A DNA stretch of 23,182 nt from an uncultured bacterium (lineage in GTDB: Bacteria; Actinomycetota; Coriobacteriia; Coriobacteriales; Coriobacteriaceae): positions 1 through 23,182 of the forward strand of contig CAJMRE010000031.1 of NCBI GenBank assembly GCA_905215755.1, in the 5' to 3' direction. Below, piece by piece: positions 6,646 to 14,054 of this stretch. The position numbers were made by a program, and so were the translations under genes. The notes under the pieces were generated by a model. That model saw nothing but the letters and a program-made list of their open reading frames with translations. It was not told the origin of the DNA and did no database searches. The stretch's first letter is position 1. Each line of letters opens with the position of its first letter.

Positions 6646-6679
6646 GAAAAAGGCGGAGGCCCTGGAGAGGGGCTCCGCC
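6646..6679 (-). terminator. fruA terminator
   Basis: GGCGGAG and CTCCGCC form the base of a GC-rich stem. On the minus strand it is followed by TTTTTCATG. It lies about 40 bases after the fruA stop codon, so fruA is probably transcribed alone. Confidence 0.85.
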
Positions 6680-6717
6680 TTTGTTACAGGGGGCGATGTT
6701 ATTCGCGTACCGTGGAA

Positions 6718-8721
6718 TTAGACCAGACGGGCGTTGATCGTCTTGGCGATCTCGGCGGCGTTGGTGGAACCCTTGACGGTGGCACGGAAGTCCTCGTCCA
6801 TGAGCGCCTCGGCGACCTTGGACAGGATCTTGAGGTGCGTGGTTCCAGCCTGAGCGCCCGGGATGAGCAGGGCGATGGCAACGTTGACGGGAGCGCCGTC
6901 CATGGTGTCCCAACCGGTCACGCCGGACTCGTCCTTGACGACGATGACGGCAGCCTCGGTAATGGCGTCGGACTTGGCATGCGGGATGGCGAAGCCCTCC
7001 ATCATGCCCGTGGTGCCCTCGGCCTCGCGGGCCAGGAAGGCGTTCATCACGGCGTCGGCGTCGCTGGCGATACCGGCCTTGACAGCCTGGTTGGAAACGA
7101 AGCTCAGAGCCTCGTCACGAGAAGCGAAGTCCTCGGCGACAAAGACGTTCTCGACCTTCACGAAGTCAGCAGCCTCGGCCTTGGGGGCCTCGACGGCAGC
7201 GGCCTTGGGGGCCTCAACCGGCTTGGTTGCAGGAGCGGGCTTCTGGTTCTTCTCGAAGTCGTACTTCTTGAAAGCCACGAACAGGATGCCACCGACCACG
7301 GCGCCGATGAGGATCGCGAGGACCCACAGCGGACCGTTCTCGACAACGGGCAGGACCAGGAAGCCGCCGTGAGGCGCCGGATCGTGAACGTTGAAGAAGA
7401 TGGTCAAGATGGAAGCGATGGAAGAACCGAGCATCATGATGGGCATAACGGGCCAGATGTTCTTGGTCATGAACGGAATGGCGCCCTCGGTGATGTGGGT
7501 GCAACCAAGGATGAGGTTGACGATACCGGCGTCATGATCCTCCTGGCTGAAGTACTTCTTGCCGACAACGACGGCGAAGGTGGTGATCAGCGGCGGAACG
7601 ATGCAAGCGGCGGAGACGGCAGCCATGAAGTTGGTGCCGAAGTTGTAGGTCTCGGTGCCGACGCCAGCTTCGAGAGCGGTACCGAGCAGGAAGGTGCCAG
7701 TAGCGTAAGCAGCCTTGTTGACCGGGCCGCCCATATCAAAGGCGCACATGCAGCCGATGGCCAGGCCAAGGATCACCGGACCGGAGTTACCGAGGCTCTG
7801 CAGGAAATCCATCATGCCCTGGTTAATGGCAGCCATGGGGCCGGAAATACCAAGCATGACCAGACCGACGATGGCGGTAGAGCACAGCGGATACAGGAAG
7901 ATTGCCTTCAGGCCATTAAGGCTCGCAGGAATTTTAGAGAAAACCTTCTCGAGCAGCAGGATGACATAGCCAGCGAGGAAGCCGCCGACGATGCCGCCTA
8001 GGAAGCCAAAGCCCACACCTGCGCCACCGGCGTCGATCATGCCGGTATCGGCGTTAACAGGCAAGCCCTGGATGGCAATCATACCGGCGACGAAACCGGG
8101 GACGAGCGCCGGGCGCTTGCCGATGGACTCGGCGATGTAAGCGGAGAGCACCGGAACCATGAGGTTCATGGCGATACCGCCGATAATCTTGAGCATCGCG
8201 GCAAAGCTGTTGTAGTCGGCAGCCGTCGAATCAAAGGACGTGATGCCCCACAGGAACGAAATGGCGGTCAGAACACCACCGGCAACGACGAAGACCAGCA
8301 TGTGGCTGACGCCGTTCATGAGGTGCTTGTAGATGACGTGACCGATGGACTCCTTCTCCTCGACCTCGTCCTCGACATCGGCGGCAGCGGCAACCGTGTC
8401 GTCGCCCTTGGCGGCGAGCGCGCGGTCAATCAGCTTACCGGCGGCCTCAACGGACAGGGCCTTGGAAACACCAACGGAAACCATGGGCTTGCCGGCGAAA
8501 CGCTCAGCCTGGACATCCTTGTCGGCTGCGACGACGACGGCCTTGGCACCAGCGATCTCACTCTTGGTGAGCTCGTTCTCGACACCGACCTGGCCATGAG
8601 TCTCGACCTTAATGGTCAGACCGCGCTCGGCAGCTGCCTTCTCCAGCGCCTCCTTAGCCATGAAGGTGTGCGCAATGCCGGTCGGGCAACCGGTCGCGGC
8701 GATGATGTCAAACTTAGCCAT
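6718..8721 (-). CDS. fruA: PTS fructose permease, domains IIB-IIC-IIA
   Basis: This membrane permease takes up fructose and phosphorylates it, probably to fructose-1-phosphate. The 667-residue protein starts with a fructose IIB domain (about 1-102, phospho-cysteine C12 in ATGCPTGIAHTF). An acidic linker follows, then the multi-spanning IIC domain (about 126-480), an Ala/Pro/Lys linker with VEAPKA repeated, and a C-terminal IIA domain (about 519-667, phospho-histidine H581 in GFAIPHAKSD). The B-C-A order differs from the better-known A-B-C type. AAGGAGGG precedes the ATG. The leader holds two strong hairpins and the promoter overlaps a palindromic operator. The divergent RpiR-family gene is the likely regulator. 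Other fructose-family substrates such as mannose derivatives are possible. Confidence 0.92.
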   Translation of the reverse strand: MAKFDIIAATGCPTGIAHTFMAKEALEKAAAERGLTIKVETHGQVGVENELTKSEIAGAKAVVVAADKDVQAERFAGKPMVSVGVSKALSVEAAGKLIDRALAAKGDDTVAAAADVEDEVEEKESIGHVIYKHLMNGVSHMLVFVVAGGVLTAISFLWGITSFDSTAADYNSFAAMLKIIGGIAMNLMVPVLSAYIAESIGKRPALVPGFVAGMIAIQGLPVNADTGMIDAGGAGVGFGFLGGIVGGFLAGYVILLLEKVFSKIPASLNGLKAIFLYPLCSTAIVGLVMLGISGPMAAINQGMMDFLQSLGNSGPVILGLAIGCMCAFDMGGPVNKAAYATGTFLLGTALEAGVGTETYNFGTNFMAAVSAACIVPPLITTFAVVVGKKYFSQEDHDAGIVNLILGCTHITEGAIPFMTKNIWPVMPIMMLGSSIASILTIFFNVHDPAPHGGFLVLPVVENGPLWVLAILIGAVVGGILFVAFKKYDFEKNQKPAPATKPVEAPKAAAVEAPKAEAADFVKVENVFVAEDFASRDEALSFVSNQAVKAGIASDADAVMNAFLAREAEGTTGMMEGFAIPHAKSDAITEAAVIVVKDESGVTGWDTMDGAPVNVAIALLIPGAQAGTTHLKILSKVAEALMDEDFRATVKGSTNAAEIAKTINARLV

Positions 8722-8742
8722 GTGTCCCTCCTTCTTGAGTAC

Positions 8743-8783
8743 AGCGCCCGCGGGCGCTCCCCTACACGCGCTTCAATGCGCGT
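8743..8783 (-). promoter_or_regulatory. Two hairpins in the fruA leader
   Basis: AGCGCCCGCGGGCGCT (8743-8758) is a perfect 16-bp palindrome just upstream of the fruA ribosome binding site. ACGCGC/GCGCGT (8766-8783) forms a second stem with a TTCAAT loop. On the plus strand the second stem is followed by TTTTT, so it could also stop antisense transcription. Confidence 0.5.
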
Positions 8784-8846
8784 TTTTCCACAACTGAAAG
8801 ATACCAACCTACCGTCCGCGTGAGAAGAGACAAGGTGCAATTCTCC

Positions 8847-8886
8847 GGTGAAAGGTTCTTTCATAACCGTAAACGGTAGGTGAAAG
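8847..8886. promoter_or_regulatory. Candidate operator array in the fruA-rpiR intergenic region
   Basis: Three half-sites of one motif lie within 40 bases: GGTGAAAG (8847-8854), CTTTCA (8858-8863) and GGTGAAAG (8879-8886). The last two form an inverted repeat extended by ACCGT/ACGGT (8858-8870 and 8873-8886). On the minus strand the array starts at the fruA -10 box and covers the likely start point. A similar site is at the fruK promoter. Binding by the adjacent RpiR protein is inferred. Confidence 0.6.
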
Positions 8887-8912
8887 TTTACCATCAACAC
8901 TTGAAACAGCAA
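8885..8912 (-). promoter_or_regulatory. Probable fruA promoter
   Basis: On the minus strand TTGCTG and TAAACT (8885-8890) are separated by 16 bases. The -10 box runs directly into the operator sequence CTTTCACC. Matches to consensus are moderate; the shared geometry with fruK raises confidence in the -10. Confidence 0.45.
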
Positions 8913-8939
8913 GGTGTATCTTGTAATTGAAAATGCCCG

Positions 8940-8945
8940 TATACT
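8940..8945 (+). promoter_or_regulatory. Possible -10 box of the rpiR-family gene
   Basis: TATACT lies 49 bases upstream of the chosen start codon on the plus strand. No good -35 box is seen at the usual distance. The fruA operator array lies about 55 bases upstream. Confidence 0.3.
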
Positions 8946-8993
8946 ATGGCATTGCAAATCGAGTTAGATTTTCATGCCAACCAGGAGCCATCC

Positions 8994-9851
8994 ATGACCG
9001 ATAGTAGCAAGAGCGCACTTTCCCTCATTAGTACCCATCAGGGATACAGCGAGTCCGAGCAGCGCATTGTCGACTATATATTGGAGCACCAGTCCGAGGC
9101 GCCACGCCTCACGGCGGCTCAGCTCTCGCGCGCCGCTGCCACGTCCGAAGCGACCGTTTCGCGCTTCTGCCGCAAGCTGGGCTTTGGTAGCTTCCGCAGC
9201 TTTCAGTTTTCGTTGGCGAGGGATTTGGAAAGCCAGCGCAACGAGGGCCTGACCGACGAGGTCTCGCTCGACAATATGGAGCAGAGCCTCAAGAACATCC
9301 TGGCTGCCAAGGTAAGCGAGCTTAATGCGACCATCGACGGAATCGACCACGATACGCTGGCGGCTGTTGTGCATGCCTTTAAGCATGCAGGGGTTATTGA
9401 GTTTGCAGCTGTGGGCAATACGAACGCGGTCGCGCTCGATGCGACGTTTAAGTTTTCGCAGCTGGGCCTGCGCTGCATGGCGAGCACCATTAGCGAGACA
9501 TCAATCGGCTTTGCGCTCACGTTACGCCCGGGTGACGTCATCGTGCTCATCTCAAACTCTGGCAAATCGCGCCGACTGAATCGCATGGCAAAAGCGGCTC
9601 GCAACTGCGGCGCAACCGTAGTCGTCATCAGCAGTGACAGCAAATCCCCACTTGCGCGCCTCGCCGACTACACCTTTAATACCGTCAATCACGAAGCGTT
9701 GCTGACAACGGGTGACTTCGCGTTCTCCAAGATCAGCGCCACGATGATCATCGAAGTCATCTACAACTTCCTGCTGCCCGAGATTAAAGACGCGCGTGAG
9801 CATATCAGCTACTACGAGGAGCTCATCCAGCCGGATAAGGTTGTGGAGTAA
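8994..9851 (+). CDS. RpiR-family transcriptional regulator (HTH and SIS domains)
   Basis: RpiR-family proteins bind DNA through an N-terminal helix-turn-helix and sense a phosphorylated sugar through a C-terminal SIS domain. The 285-residue protein has the HTH at about 38-66 (LTAAQLSRAAATSEATVSRFCRKLG region) and the SIS domain at about 120-265, including AAVGNTNA and LISNSGKS. AGGAG lies six bases before the ATG at 8994; an upstream ATG at 8946 has no ribosome binding site and follows a likely -10 box. It is the only plus-strand gene in the window and is divergent from fruA. Regulation of fruA and fruK in response to a fructose phosphate is inferred from position and shared operator-like sites. 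Confidence 0.92.
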   Translation: MTDSSKSALSLISTHQGYSESEQRIVDYILEHQSEAPRLTAAQLSRAAATSEATVSRFCRKLGFGSFRSFQFSLARDLESQRNEGLTDEVSLDNMEQSLKNILAAKVSELNATIDGIDHDTLAAVVHAFKHAGVIEFAAVGNTNAVALDATFKFSQLGLRCMASTISETSIGFALTLRPGDVIVLISNSGKSRRLNRMAKAARNCGATVVVISSDSKSPLARLADYTFNTVNHEALLTTGDFAFSKISATMIIEVIYNFLLPEIKDAREHISYYEELIQPDKVVE

Positions 9852-9859
9852 AACGCGTA

Positions 9860-9892
9860 GTGGGACAAAAATTTCAGTCTATTTTGTCCCAC
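9860..9892. terminator. Hairpin between convergent genes, probable bidirectional terminator
   Basis: GTGGGACAAAA and TTTTGTCCCAC form an 11-bp stem with an 11-base loop. It lies 8 bases after the rpiR-family stop codon and 18 bases after the recN stop codon on the other strand. The A/T run is inside the stem and no T-tract follows it, so it is an atypical terminator. Confidence 0.65.
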
Positions 9893-9910
9893 CAACACCG
9901 CTGATACGAC

Positions 9911-11539
9911 CTAACCTCGAGCTTCTTCGAGCATCTGCTTTGCGTGGGCCAAGCTTGCCTCGGACTGATCGCCGCTCAACATGCGGGCGATCTCGGCAGT
10001 ACGCGCTTCGCCGGTTACCTCGCCCAAATGCGTCTGGGGAACATCGCCCGGTTCCTTGCTGACGACATAATGCTTGTCAGCCATGACGGCGACCTGCGCC
10101 AAGTGGGTTACGACAATCACCTGATGCGTAGCGGCGAGATCTGCCAGCACGCCCGCGAGCGCACGCGCCGTGGAGCCACCGACACCAGCATCGACCTCGT
10201 CAAACACCAGCGTATCGACACCGTCCGCGTTACCGAGGACAACCTTACTTGCCAGCATGACGCGGCTGAGCTCGCCGCCCGACGCAATTCGACGCAGGGG
10301 GCGCGGCGTCAAACCGGCACCGCTGCGGTATAGCAGCTCGTAGCTCGAAGGACCAACGGGCGTCCACTCAGCACGGGGAAGATCACGCGACTCCCAGACG
10401 AGCTCGGCGCTGCCCATCTCCAGGCGAGCCATCTGGCGGCCCACCTCGTGGCAGAAGCGCGGAGCCGCCGTATTGCGTGCACGCTTAAGCGCCTTGGCGG
10501 CGGCGAACAGTTCATGCTCTGCTGCGCCAAGCGCTTCACGCGCCTTCTTGATCTGCTCATCACCATCGTCTACCAGCGACAACAGCTCTTGCGAGCGATC
10601 GCGCATGGCAAAAACATCGTCCATAGTGGGACCCCACTGACGCAACAGACCCTTGAGGTCGGAATACCGCTCACGCATGCGAGCGAGCTCGCGCGGGTCG
10701 AAGGCGATGCCATCGCGATAGGCACGAAGCTCGTTCGCGCAATCCTCAAGGGAGATACAGGCATCCGATAGTGCATCGGCAATGTCGCCGAGTTTGCGAT
10801 CGACGGTAGCCATTCGGGAAAGCTCTGCCACGGCGCTGTTCACGGCATCGAGCGCTCCCCCTTCGGCGGCAAGCGATGCATGGGCATCGTTAGCCGTGGC
10901 AACCAGTACCTCGGCATGTTCGGAGCGCGGCAGCAGCTTCTCGAGTTCCTCATACTCACCCGGCTTGGGGTCGACCTCGCCGATGCGCTCGAGGGCAAAG
11001 CGCGCCTCCTCGACGCGGCTCCCCTGCGCACGCGAGGCCTCTTCGACACGTCGAACCTCCTTGGCGGCAGCCCGCGAAGCCTTAAAGCAGGCGCGGTACG
11101 CATCCAGCGCCTCGAGCGCAGAGCGTCCCGCCCACGCATCGACCATCGCAACGTGATGCGCCGGATCGAGTAAGCGCTGGTGCTCGTGCTGGCCGCACAG
11201 ATCCATCATCACGCCGACGCGCTCCGAAAGCTCGCGCACGCTGGCGATGCGGCCGTCAATCTTGACGCGGCTGCGGCCCTCGGCGGAAAGGCTGCGCTGG
11301 ACCGTGAAGCCTTCCGTGTCGTGCGGGCCGTCAAACAGGCGCGCCTCGACGCTCGCCAGCGCCTCGCCCTCGCGCACCGTCGACGAATCCGCGCGCTCAC
11401 CCAAAATAAGCTTGAGGGCCGAGAGCAGCGCGGTCTTGCCGGCGCCGGTCTCGCCGGTCAGGACAGTCAGGCCGGCACTCGGCACCAGCGTCGCCTCGCG
11501 AATGAGTGCAATGTTAGAAACCTGCATCTCATCGATCAT
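9911..11539 (-). CDS. recN: DNA repair protein RecN
   Basis: RecN is an SMC-like ATPase that acts early in double-strand break repair by recombination. The 542-residue protein has the Walker A GETGAGKT (29-36), a central helical region rich in Ala, Glu and Arg that fits coiled-coil arms, the ABC signature SGGELSR (about 420-426) and Walker B TLVFDEVDAGVGG (D447, E448). It is a little shorter than the common 550-570 residues, with a short coiled-coil region. The ATG has GGAG six bases upstream and overlaps the end of nadK by 11 bases, so the two are translated from one transcript. It is the last gene of the run that starts at efp. Confidence 0.95.
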   Translation of the reverse strand: MIDEMQVSNIALIREATLVPSAGLTVLTGETGAGKTALLSALKLILGERADSSTVREGEALASVEARLFDGPHDTEGFTVQRSLSAEGRSRVKIDGRIASVRELSERVGVMMDLCGQHEHQRLLDPAHHVAMVDAWAGRSALEALDAYRACFKASRAAAKEVRRVEEASRAQGSRVEEARFALERIGEVDPKPGEYEELEKLLPRSEHAEVLVATANDAHASLAAEGGALDAVNSAVAELSRMATVDRKLGDIADALSDACISLEDCANELRAYRDGIAFDPRELARMRERYSDLKGLLRQWGPTMDDVFAMRDRSQELLSLVDDGDEQIKKAREALGAAEHELFAAAKALKRARNTAAPRFCHEVGRQMARLEMGSAELVWESRDLPRAEWTPVGPSSYELLYRSGAGLTPRPLRRIASGGELSRVMLASKVVLGNADGVDTLVFDEVDAGVGGSTARALAGVLADLAATHQVIVVTHLAQVAVMADKHYVVSKEPGDVPQTHLGEVTGEARTAEIARMLSGDQSEASLAHAKQMLEEARG

Positions 11540-12389
11540 GGCGGACTCCGTAGAATACGCGGCTCACCGAGTTATAGAAGCTCTCGGGGCCGTAATCCAG
11601 CAGCAGCACATCGCCGGGGCCTCGGCGCACGGCCACGCTCTCGACCGTGCCGTCGCAGGTAATAAACTGTCCATCGATAGCGATCGCCGGAACGCTCGGA
11701 CGGTCATCAGACATAAAGATTTCGACGACATCGCTCGGCGAAGTCAAGAAAGCGCGAGCTTGAATGGTGTGCGGCGCAATGGGTACGCAGACCATGCCCG
11801 TATAGTCAGGGCTCACGATGGGGCCACCGGCGCTGAGCGCGTAACCCGTAGAACCAGTCGCCGTCGAAACGACGACACCGTCACCGCGTAGGCGGTCGAT
11901 ATGGTGACCGGACACCGTGATGTCAAACTCGACCATATCGGACAGGGGGCCGCGCGTAAGCGCCATGTCGTTGAGGGCGAAGGTGCGCACAACATCCTTC
12001 GTACCATCTTCGCGCACGGACACGATATCCGCGGCGATGGTAGCGCGACGGCTCACATGCAGCTCGCCGGACAGGGCGTCGCTCACGACCTGCAGAATGT
12101 CGCGCTCCTCGGGACTCGCAGCAGTTAAAAAACCCAGGTGACCATAGGAAAGACCGAGGATAGGAATCTCACGATGGTTGAGGATGCGGGCAGCGCGCAG
12201 CAACGTGCCGTCGCCGCCGAGCGTAATGACCAGATCGGAGCCGTCAATATCAGGCGTGCTTTGAATCTTCGATCGCTGGTCGGCAGCCCATGCGACCTCA
12301 TAGCCCTGGCGCGTCAGCCAAAGCTCGAGCATCAGGCCGCTCTCGACCGCCTCTTGCTTGTAGTAATTGGGAACCAGAAAGACCTTCAT
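11529..12389 (-). CDS. nadK: NAD kinase
   Basis: It phosphorylates NAD to NADP with ATP or polyphosphate. The 286-residue protein has the hallmark GGDGT (58-62), SYGHLGFLT (81-89) and the glycine-rich GDGVVVSTATGSTGYALSAGG region (about 169-189, described here as the second conserved block). The usual Asn-Glu pair that contacts NAD is Asn-Asp here (N140, D141 in LNDMALTRG), and the common GxNxG before LGFL is altered to GLSYG. Overall length and motif order are normal, so the annotation is secure. It overlaps tlyA by four bases (ATGA) and recN by 11 bases. Confidence 0.93.
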   Translation of the reverse strand: MKVFLVPNYYKQEAVESGLMLELWLTRQGYEVAWAADQRSKIQSTPDIDGSDLVITLGGDGTLLRAARILNHREIPILGLSYGHLGFLTAASPEERDILQVVSDALSGELHVSRRATIAADIVSVREDGTKDVVRTFALNDMALTRGPLSDMVEFDITVSGHHIDRLRGDGVVVSTATGSTGYALSAGGPIVSPDYTGMVCVPIAPHTIQARAFLTSPSDVVEIFMSDDRPSVPAIAIDGQFITCDGTVESVAVRRGPGDVLLLDYGPESFYNSVSRVFYGVRHDR

Positions 12390-13198
12390 AGCGTTGCAGC
12401 TTTCTCGCTCATAACCGATACCTGGGATTGCAGCTCGTCTTGCGAGCGATCGCCGGGGTCAAATCTCGTGCCGTACAGGAAAAACTCAACGTTGCCCTTG
12501 GCACCATGAATGGGCGACACGCACACATCGACCGGGAACAGGCCCTTGGCAGCAAAGAGTTCAACCGCCGCCACGAGTGTATCGCGGCGCACGGCGGAAT
12601 CGGTCACAATGCCGCCCTCGCCCACCAGCGCCGCCGGAGCCTCAAACTGCGGCTTTACGAGCGTGCAGAATGCACCCGTAGGCGCCAGGCACGCCAGTAC
12701 CGCATCGATAATGTTCGCGATGCTGGTAAACGAGACATCACACACAGCCAGGTCGATAGTGCCGGCATAGCCAAGCTCAGGCAGCTGCGTCACGTTTGTG
12801 CGCTCACGCAGCGTCACGCGATCGTCCTGGCGCAACGACCAATCGAACTGGGCGCGACCCACGTCCACCGAGACAACGGTCGCAGCTCCGCGCTTGAGCA
12901 GGCAATCAGTAAAGCCGCCGGTAGAGCAGCCCACATCCAGACAGGCAAGGCCCGTCGGATTGATACCAAACGTATCAAGCGCGCCTTCGAGCTTAAGACC
13001 GCCGCGGCCAACATAGGGAATGCGCCCCTTCACGTGCAACGGCAGGCCCGGGGTCACCTTAAGGCCCGGCGAAGTCAAGCGCTCGCCGCCACTCGAGACC
13101 AAGCCAGCCATAAGAGTGCGAAGGGCATCCGCGCGATCGGCGCAGATGCCCTGTGAAATCAGTTCGTCATCAAGACGCACGCGTTTCATGAATGCCAT
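12386..13198 (-). CDS. tlyA: TlyA-family rRNA 2'-O-methyltransferase / hemolysin-like protein
   Basis: TlyA proteins methylate ribose 2'-O of rRNA cytidines using SAM. The 270-residue protein has an N-terminal S4 RNA-binding domain (KRVRLDDELISQGICADRA region), the GRGGLKLEGAL block, the SAM motif LDVGCSTGGFTDCLL, DVSFTS, LVKPQFE and a C-terminal GNVEFFLY, matching the K-D-K-E pattern of 2'-O-methyltransferases. The start is uncertain. ATG at 13198 and ATG at 13189 are both possible, neither with a strong ribosome binding site, and TTG at 13201 is also open. The gene lies 26 bases after xseB and overlaps nadK. Such proteins were first described as hemolysins; the rRNA methylase role is better supported. 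Confidence 0.88.
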   Translation of the reverse strand: MAFMKRVRLDDELISQGICADRADALRTLMAGLVSSGGERLTSPGLKVTPGLPLHVKGRIPYVGRGGLKLEGALDTFGINPTGLACLDVGCSTGGFTDCLLKRGAATVVSVDVGRAQFDWSLRQDDRVTLRERTNVTQLPELGYAGTIDLAVCDVSFTSIANIIDAVLACLAPTGAFCTLVKPQFEAPAALVGEGGIVTDSAVRRDTLVAAVELFAAKGLFPVDVCVSPIHGAKGNVEFFLYGTRFDPGDRSQDELQSQVSVMSEKAATL

Positions 13199-13224
13199 CA
13201 ACCATTCGTATCCGGAGATGCGGC

Positions 13225-13464
13225 CTAGCTATCCTGGGATTCGTTTGCCGCATCCTCATCGTATTCCTGCTCGAGCTTGTCGGCCTCACGCGGCGTCAGC
13301 TCAAACTTATCGACCATGTCGACCGCACGGGAGCCCAGCTCAATCGCCTCGTCAAACAGATCGAGCGAACGCTCCAAGGACGTATCCTTAGAGCGAACGG
13401 TAGCTATGATCTGGTCCAAGCGGTCCGAAATCTCGTCGAAGTTGCGGACGGAACCCTCTGGCAT
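13225..13464 (-). CDS. xseB: Exodeoxyribonuclease VII small subunit
   Basis: XseB is the small helical subunit that several-fold surrounds XseA in exonuclease VII, which degrades single-stranded DNA. The 79-residue protein has the family pattern FDEISDRLDQII, then LERSLDLFDEAIELG and a highly acidic C-terminus. GAGGAG lies five bases before the ATG, inside the end of nusB, and the gap from the nusB stop is two bases, so translational coupling is likely. The large subunit gene xseA, which normally sits just before xseB, is absent from this place and from the window. Confidence 0.88.
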   Translation of the reverse strand: MPEGSVRNFDEISDRLDQIIATVRSKDTSLERSLDLFDEAIELGSRAVDMVDKFELTPREADKLEQEYDEDAANESQDS

Positions 13465-13466
13465 GG

Positions 13467-14051
13467 CTACTCCTCGACGGTACCGGTCTCGGCCTCGGCG
13501 ACCTCAGCGTCCTCGTCGAGAACGCCGGCCTCGGCCTGAGCAACCGCAACCTTTGCGGCAGCCTCGGCAGCCTGTGCCTCCTCGCGAGCGCGATCCTCGG
13601 CCAGCAGCTCCTGGTATAGGTCCTCGCCCGGCAGCTCCTCGCTGCGAGCGATCTTACCCAGCACGCCGTTGACGAACGACGCGGACTGGTCGGTGCCATA
13701 GGCCTTGGCAAGCTCAACGGCCTCGTTGATCACGATGGCGTCCGAGACCTCCTCGTCGGTGAGGAAACGCATCTCGTAAACGGCGATACGCAGCAGGTTG
13801 CGGTCGGCGCCGGGCATGCGCATAAGATCCCAGTTCTTGGCAACGGAGCGCAGAGCACAGTCGATGCGGTCGATATGCTCGTAGGCACCTCGGCACAGCT
13901 CCAGAGCATAGGGATCGAGGGGCCCCTTCGAGATCAGGAAATCACCCTCGAGGACGCGCTCGAGCGGGCTGTCCGTGGCCTCGGCCTGGAACAGCAGCTG
14001 CAGCGCCTGACTGCGGGCAAGCGTACGCCCGCGATAAACCTTAAGGCTCAA
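13467..14051 (-). CDS. nusB: Transcription antitermination factor NusB with acidic C-terminal tail
   Basis: NusB binds boxA RNA with NusE/S10 and supports rRNA operon antitermination. Residues 1 to about 140 form the all-helical NusB domain: RTLARSQALQLLFQAE, the DRIDCALRSVAKNW helix, DRNLLRIAVYEMRFL, and VINEAVELAKAYGTDQSASFVNGVLGKIA. The remaining 50 or so residues are an Ala/Glu/Asp-rich tail not needed by the family. The start codon is TTG, chosen because AAGGAG lies six bases upstream and the encoded N-terminus fits the family; there is no nearby ATG in frame. The ribosome binding site overlaps the stop codon of the Asp23-family gene. Confidence 0.94.
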   Translation of the reverse strand: MSLKVYRGRTLARSQALQLLFQAEATDSPLERVLEGDFLISKGPLDPYALELCRGAYEHIDRIDCALRSVAKNWDLMRMPGADRNLLRIAVYEMRFLTDEEVSDAIVINEAVELAKAYGTDQSASFVNGVLGKIARSEELPGEDLYQELLAEDRAREEAQAAEAAAKVAVAQAEAGVLDEDAEVAEAETGTVEE

Positions 14052-14054
14052 AGG

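Noticed and set aside
6207..6647. 146-codon plus-strand frame in the fruA-ptsH gap as a small novel gene
   Set aside because: No ribosome binding site, no domain, and the frame runs through both palindromes and into the fruA terminator region.
8946..8993. Longer N-terminus for the RpiR-family protein
   Set aside because: The ATG at 8946 directly follows the -10 box and lacks a ribosome binding site, while the ATG at 8994 has AGGAG at good spacing.
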